A stretch of DNA of 35,705 nt from Dehalococcoidia bacterium (GTDB lineage Bacteria > Chloroflexota > Dehalococcoidia > Tepidiformales > Tepidiformaceae), in NCBI GenBank assembly GCA_020432045.1, contig JAGQHB010000032.1:1-35705 (forward strand). The letters run 5' to 3'. Below are positions 31,606-35,705 of the stretch, in pieces. The translations under genes and the position numbers were made by a program. The notes under the pieces were generated by a model. That model saw nothing but the letters and a program-made list of their open reading frames with translations, was not told the origin of the DNA and made no database searches. How positions within the stretch are numbered: position 1 is the first letter of the stretch; each line of letters begins with the position of its first letter.

Positions 31606-34600
31606 TTAGGGACGCACCCCGAACACCCGGTGCATCCCCTCGAACCCCTTCAGTGTCACTTCGCGCACCCCGTCCCATGCGAACGCCGTGCCCAACCGCT
31701 CCCGCACCACCTCCGAAACCAACACCTCACCACCCAGCGCCGCCGACGCCACCCGCGCCGCGTAGTTCACCTCTCGCCCGAAGAAGTCCTCCCCCTGCCG
31801 TACTGCCGACCCGGTATGCAGGCCGATCCTCACCCGGATCCCGTCCAGTAGCGTCGCCTCTCGTCTCCCCTCGCCCGCGGCAGCGGGAGAGCGGCCGGGG
31901 GTGAGGGCCGCCTGGATCGCCAGCGCACACCGCACGCCAGCTTCCGGCGAGGGAAACGCGACCATGTAGCCGTCGCCGATCGTCTTCACCGTCCGCCCGC
32001 CGTGGGCCGCCACCTCGCGGTCGACCAGGTCGTTGTGGGCGCGCAGCACCTCCATCCAACGCACATCGCCCAGCCGCTCGTTCAACGCCGTGGAACCCTC
32101 GATATCGCTGAACATCAACGTCACTGTGCCGTCGGCGGCAGCGTGTAGCGACACGTCCGGCCTCTCACGCCCCACCGCGGTCGAAACAGCGACGATAGAC
32201 GTGTAAGGGTCGGAGCCGGCCAGCCCCTGCAGTTCCACCTTCTTGGCGATCACTTCATCGAGGTACCGCTTCGCCCCCATCCGTTCGAATCGCGAACCGG
32301 CATCGTCGAGAAGCGAGAGGGCTCGATCGCGGCTTCCGTGAGCAGCCTCCACTTCCCCTTCGATCTGCAAGCATCGAGCGGCCACCAGCCATCGGCGCTC
32401 TCGTTCTCCCCAAGCGAATCCTTCTCGCAGTTCTGTGGCAGCCTCCTCCGCTCGCCCAAGCCGAATTAGCAACAGGGCAACCCGGTCTGATGCGAATTTG
32501 GTGACCCCGTTCAGGCCTTGTTCGATTTCAAGACTGAGAGTCGCCATTTCGTGACTCAGCAGGTTCACGAACGGGCGGTCGCCGAAGAGGAGCGATCCTC
32601 CGCCGCTCGGTACCCAAGTAGCGGGCAATCTGGCCGCTTCAGCGCGTGCTTCGTTGACCTGTCCGGCATACCACAAGGCTCTCACGCGTGTCACCACAAG
32701 CAATCTCCATAATACCGGAGCCGCGCCGATGGCATCGGGGTCTGGAACGTGGCGCAACGCACGGGCGGAGTCGCCTACGATGTCCGCCGCGAAACTGAGG
32801 GCACACCAGCCTCCCACCGCATCGGGAATCAGTCCTCCTAAACGTTCGCAATCTGTCCAGCGTCCGTCCGCGATTGCGTCCAGCATCTGCCACCAGACGC
32901 AGTTCGCCCAAACACGTCCGTTGTGAGCCGCCAGTGCGAGGTCCGTTGCCGCAGTCAACTCACCCTCATACTCGGCTCTCGGCAGGAATGTCCTTCCCCA
33001 TGCGGCGATCTGGTTATGAACTTCACTGGCTGCAAGGTGGTCGCCCTCGCTCGCCAACAGCTCGGCGGCGTCTCGGAGGAGCCGAACGGCCTCCTCAGCC
33101 CGACCTTTTGGAGCCAGCTGCCTCGCCTTGAAGGCAGCGATGTCGGCTGCAAGCCTTCCATTACGGAGTCCGAGGGACAGGCGCTCAGCCTTTTCACAAT
33201 AAGCCCACGCTTCTTCGGCTTTTCCAAGCTCAGCAGATGAGGCGGCGGCGCGAATCGAGAGTTCGGCACATACGCCCAACGCCAACCCGTCGGAGTGTCC
33301 CCGAGCTTCGCGGCAGAGGAGTAGCCGTTCGGTGGCCTGCATGGGCTGCGAGTAATAGGTGTAGGTAGCATCCCTGCACGTGTCGGCGAAACGCCTCCAT
33401 TCACCACTTGCCCGCAGCAGTGAAAGCGCCGCGCGCCAATGTTCGGCCGCTCGCCTCGCTGCGTCTTCGAATCCCGAGAACCGCTCGTTCGTGGCAAGCC
33501 GGGCGAGGGCGGAAGCTTCATCGAACGCCATACGCGGTGCCATCCGTCCCACCTCAAGCGCTCGCTCGAGCAGCTTGACGGCTTCTGCGAACGCGGAGTG
33601 GCTTTCCGCTTGTGCTCCAGCGAGGAGCAGGAATTTGAGGGCCCGGCCGGCGTGCTCCTCTGTCAGAATGGCGCTCTCGCTGAAATGGTTCGCCAGCCGG
33701 CTCGCATACTCCTCCGCCCTATCCCCCCACCTCCGCTCCAGCGCCTCCCCCACCTGGCCGTGGAGGCGCACCCGTCGCGTCGTCGAGAGCTCACCCAGCA
33801 ACGTCTCCTGCATGAGAGCGTGCGTGAAGCGGTAGCGGCCCGGCTGCTCCATCTCCTCCACTACCCGCGCCTCCAGCCCCTCCTCGATCAGGTTCAGGAG
33901 TGCGTCGTCGTCACCCGCGTGCAACAGCTGCATCGTGTCGTAGGTGAACTCCCGTCCCACCACCGCCGCCACCTGCAGCAGCGACGTCGCCTCGTCCGAG
34001 ATCCGGTCCAGCCTTCGCCCCAGCGCTTCCCGTACCCCGTCGGGGATGTGAATATCCGAGACCGACTCGCTGGCCAGCGTCCCCTCCTGTGTCAGCAGGT
34101 TCACCACTTCGCTCAGGAAGAACGGGTTGCCTTCCGTCTCCTCGTAGACCCGCTCCACCAGCGCACTCGATGGCTGCAGGCTGGCGGCGCCACGGATGTA
34201 GGCCCGCGTCTCTTCTTTCGACAGTCCCCTGAGCACCACCCGCTCGAACCCAGGGTCCCTGTTGAGGTTGGCCAGTGCCTCGCTCAAGGGATGCGTGCGC
34301 ACCAGGTCCGTGTCGCGGTAGGTGCAGACCACCAGCACCCGCATGCGCGAAAGCTCTCTCGCAAGATGCTGTAACAGCTGCAACGTCGGCTTGTCCGACC
34401 AGTGGAGGTCGTCGAGCGTGATCACCGTCGGCTTCGCTTCCGAGATGAGCCGTACGAAGCTGCTGAAGGCATCGAACAGCCGGAACTGTGCAGCAGCCCC
34501 GTCCTGCATCAGCGGCGGCTCAACAAAACCATCAACTCCCCTGAGTTCTGGGAACAGCCGCGCAAGGTCACCACCACCGGCTGCAAGGAAGGAAGAGAGC

Positions 34601-35705
34601 GAGTTCACGTCGTTCGTGCTTCCCCAGTGGCGTCCCACCTGCACCCACGGCCAGAAGGCAGGAGCTCCCGAGTTCTCATGGTTCCGTCCCCACAGCACCT
34701 GCGCCCCCCGCATGCGCGCATAGGTTTCCAGCTCCTGTGCCGTGCGCGTCTTGCCGATGCCCGGCTCGCCCACCAGCATCACCAGCCCGCCATGACCCGA
34801 GAGCGCCTCGTCGAAGGCCTTGCGCAGGCGGTCCAGTTCCTTCTCCCGACCGACGAAGACCCCGCGCGCCAGCCGTTCAAGGACATGGCCCTCGCTGCGC
34901 GGGGCAGGACGTTCCTCGGGGTCCACCTTCTCCAGCAAGGCAAGCACTTCCGCAGCATCGGCAGGACGCTTCCCGGGGTCTTTTTCCAGCAGACGGAGGA
35001 GCACGCGCTCAAGGCCGGGCGGACAGTCCTCGCGGTGCCAGGATGGTGCTACCGGTGGCGTGTTCAGGTGCTGGGAGATGATTGCCGTGGGGTCGTCGCC
35101 CACAAAGGGTGGCCTTCCCGTGAACACCTCGTAGAGCAGCGCCCCGAAGGAGTAGAGGTCGCTCTTTGCCGTGACCTCGCCGCCGACCGCCTGTTCCGGC
35201 GGCATATAGGCGACCGTCCCGACGAACGTCCCGTGCTGGGTGATGCGCGACAGGTCGGCAGCCATCGCCAGTCCGAAATCGCCGACCTTGGCCGTGCCGT
35301 CCTTCGCGAGGAAGACATTTGCCGGCTTCAGGTCGCGGTGCACGACGCCCGCGCGATGGATGAACGCCAGCGCCGCGGCGATATCCTTGGCCACACCGAG
35401 CACGCGAGCGACCGCCATGGGTTCCGGGCCGACGGCAAGGTCGCCGCCGTCCATGTACTCCTGGACGAGATACGAGTCTCCCGCTTCCTCGCCGATGTCG
35501 TGGATCGCCACGAGGTTGGGATGGGCGCCGATGCGGGCCATCGCCCGGGCCTCACGCTGCACCCGTTCTCGGCCCATGGCATCGAGACCCTCCGTACGGA
35601 TGACGGCGAAGGCCACGTCCCGGTCCAATCGCTCGTCGTGGGCGAGGTAGACCCGTTTCCGAGCACCCTCCCCGAGCAGGCGCAACACCCGGTAACGCCC
35701 CGAGA
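31606..35705 (-). CDS. Ser/Thr kinase - AAA ATPase - TPR - adenylate/guanylate cyclase fusion (5' end cut by window)
   Basis: At least 1366 codons are visible; the frame is open at the right edge with GRYRVLRLLGEGARKRVYLA, the usual start of a kinase domain, so only the first few residues are missing. The kinase (about the first 265 residues) has VVHRDLKPANVFL, VGDFGLA and YMPPEQAVGG. The ATP-anchoring strand reads DVAFAVIRTEG, with no Lys at the VAIK place. An AAA/AfsR-like ATPase domain follows, with Walker A MLVGEPGIGKTRTAQE and Walker B VITLDDLHWSD. Then comes a long helical TPR-like region. The C-terminal class III nucleotide cyclase has TLMFSDIEGSTALNERLG and VKTIGDGYMVAF with both metal Asp, and IGLHTGSAVRQGEDFFG and VNYAARVAS. 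The cyclase has a 16-residue insert made of repeat-like DNA (31857-31912). It is likely a signal integrator making cAMP. Confidence 0.93.
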   Translation of the reverse strand, partial: SGRYRVLRLLGEGARKRVYLAHDERLDRDVAFAVIRTEGLDAMGRERVQREARAMARIGAHPNLVAIHDIGEEAGDSYLVQEYMDGGDLAVGPEPMAVARVLGVAKDIAAALAFIHRAGVVHRDLKPANVFLAKDGTAKVGDFGLAMAADLSRITQHGTFVGTVAYMPPEQAVGGEVTAKSDLYSFGALLYEVFTGRPPFVGDDPTAIISQHLNTPPVAPSWHREDCPPGLERVLLRLLEKDPGKRPADAAEVLALLEKVDPEERPAPRSEGHVLERLARGVFVGREKELDRLRKAFDEALSGHGGLVMLVGEPGIGKTRTAQELETYARMRGAQVLWGRNHENSGAPAFWPWVQVGRHWGSTNDVNSLSSFLAAGGGDLARLFPELRGVDGFVEPPLMQDGAAAQFRLFDAFSSFVRLISEAKPTVITLDDLHWSDKPTLQLLQHLARELSRMRVLVVCTYRDTDLVRTHPLSEALANLNRDPGFERVVLRGLSKEETRAYIRGAASLQPSSALVERVYEETEGNPFFLSEVVNLLTQEGTLASESVSDIHIPDGVREALGRRLDRISDEATSLLQVAAVVGREFTYDTMQLLHAGDDDALLNLIEEGLEARVVEEMEQPGRYRFTHALMQETLLGELSTTRRVRLHGQVGEALERRWGDRAEEYASRLANHFSESAILTEEHAGRALKFLLLAGAQAESHSAFAEAVKLLERALEVGRMAPRMAFDEASALARLATNERFSGFEDAARRAAEHWRAALSLLRASGEWRRFADTCRDATYTYYSQPMQATERLLLCREARGHSDGLALGVCAELSIRAAASSAELGKAEEAWAYCEKAERLSLGLRNGRLAADIAAFKARQLAPKGRAEEAVRLLRDAAELLASEGDHLAASEVHNQIAAWGRTFLPRAEYEGELTAATDLALAAHNGRVWANCVWWQMLDAIADGRWTDCERLGGLIPDAVGGWCALSFAADIVGDSARALRHVPDPDAIGAAPVLWRLLVVTRVRALWYAGQVNEARAEAARLPATWVPSGGGSLLFGDRPFVNLLSHEMATLSLEIEQGLNGVTKFASDRVALLLIRLGRAEEAATELREGFAWGERERRWLVAARCLQIEGEVEAAHGSRDRALSLLDDAGSRFERMGAKRYLDEVIAKKVELQGLAGSDPYTSIVAVSTAVGRERPDVSLHAAADGTVTLMFSDIEGSTALNERLGDVRWMEVLRAHNDLVDREVAAHGGRTVKTIGDGYMVAFPSPEAGVRCALAIQAALTPGRSPAAAGEGRREATLLDGIRVRIGLHTGSAVRQGEDFFGREVNYAARVASAALGGEVLVSEVVRERLGTAFAWDGVREVTLKGFEGMHRVFGVRP
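31857..31912. repeat. REP-like palindromic element inside the cyclase coding region
   Basis: The stretch around CCCGC-GGCA-GCGGG with outer CTCTCCC-like and GGGGGTGAGGGC sequences forms an imperfect hairpin. It codes in frame for a Pro/Gly/Ala/Arg-rich insert (LTPGRSPAAAGEGRRE). In cyclases this point, between IQAAL and IRVRIGLHTG, is normally a short loop. From general experience, elements of this composition are common dispersed intergenic repeats in high-GC bacteria. No second copy is in this window, so the family assignment is inference. Confidence 0.5.

Noticed and set aside
1-35705. tRNA, rRNA, CRISPR arrays, insertion sequences, integrase genes
   Set aside because: I looked for TTCGAATC-type T-arms, regularly spaced repeats and transposase motifs on both strands. 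Isolated TTCGAATC strings (for example near 4206 and 23897) have no tRNA fold around them, and no other signs were found.

Overview
The window is high-GC bacterial DNA with dense, tightly packed genes. It carries three-way pairings often seen in Chloroflexota, and possibly Dehalococcoidia-like lineages: a protein kinase/AAA-ATPase/adenylate-cyclase fusion, an oxidative pentose-phosphate operon joined to glucan-degrading hydrolases, and a thiolase-like protein paired with a DUF35 protein. Actinobacteria would be the alternative. The phylum is my inference from gene content, since no rRNA, tRNA or marker gene is present.

Layout. Positions 1-1365 are mostly decayed DNA: a small SFPASDPPS-motif protein, a DUF488 pseudogene with a stop and a frameshift, and a broken second copy of an ECF sigma factor. 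Positions 1366-2841 (minus) hold the intact ECF sigma factor and a probable membrane anti-sigma partner. Positions 3065-4150 (plus) encode a CapA-family metallophosphatase. Positions 4368-10223 form an acyl-CoA degradation locus: CoA-transferase, acyl-CoA dehydrogenase, DUF35 protein and thiolase-like protein on the minus strand, with divergent enoyl-CoA hydratase and TetR regulator genes on the plus strand. The divergent promoter region carries two similar dyad sites that look like TetR operators. The thiolase-like protein has Ser in place of the nucleophilic Cys, and there is no 3-hydroxyacyl-CoA dehydrogenase. Both facts fit a retro-aldol rather than a thiolytic last step.

Positions 10505-12343 encode a P1B-type metal ATPase with a TPC motif. 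Positions 12345-12640 hold a rearranged remnant of an NAD(P)H-hydrate epimerase. Positions 12756-23759 (plus) are a sugar block: polyphosphate glucokinase, transketolase, RpiB, a truncated transaldolase, 6-phosphogluconate dehydrogenase, glucose-6-phosphate dehydrogenase, a GH63-like glucosidase and a glycogen-debranching enzyme. Most junctions are 4-base stop/start overlaps, so the block probably acts as one unit taking glucan or oligosaccharide to glucose, then glucose-6-phosphate, NADPH and pentose phosphates. Positions 23892-31497 are mixed: a DUF3179 lipoprotein, an NrtS-like fragment, a cyanophycinase-like serine peptidase, a zinc-independent quinone-reductase-type dehydrogenase, an isocitrate lyase/PEP mutase-family enzyme, a carboxymuconolactone-decarboxylase-family protein and a CocE/NonD hydrolase. 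The last gene, running off the right edge, is the kinase/ATPase/cyclase.

The most notable observation is at 28836-29402. The carboxymuconolactone-decarboxylase gene is interrupted by an in-frame TGA exactly at the second Cys of its CxxC motif. A 7-bp hairpin with a G-rich loop follows at the spacing expected of a bacterial SECIS element. I read it as an AhpD-like selenoprotein with a Cys-Pro-Phe-Sec motif, which ordinary gene calling would split into two pieces.
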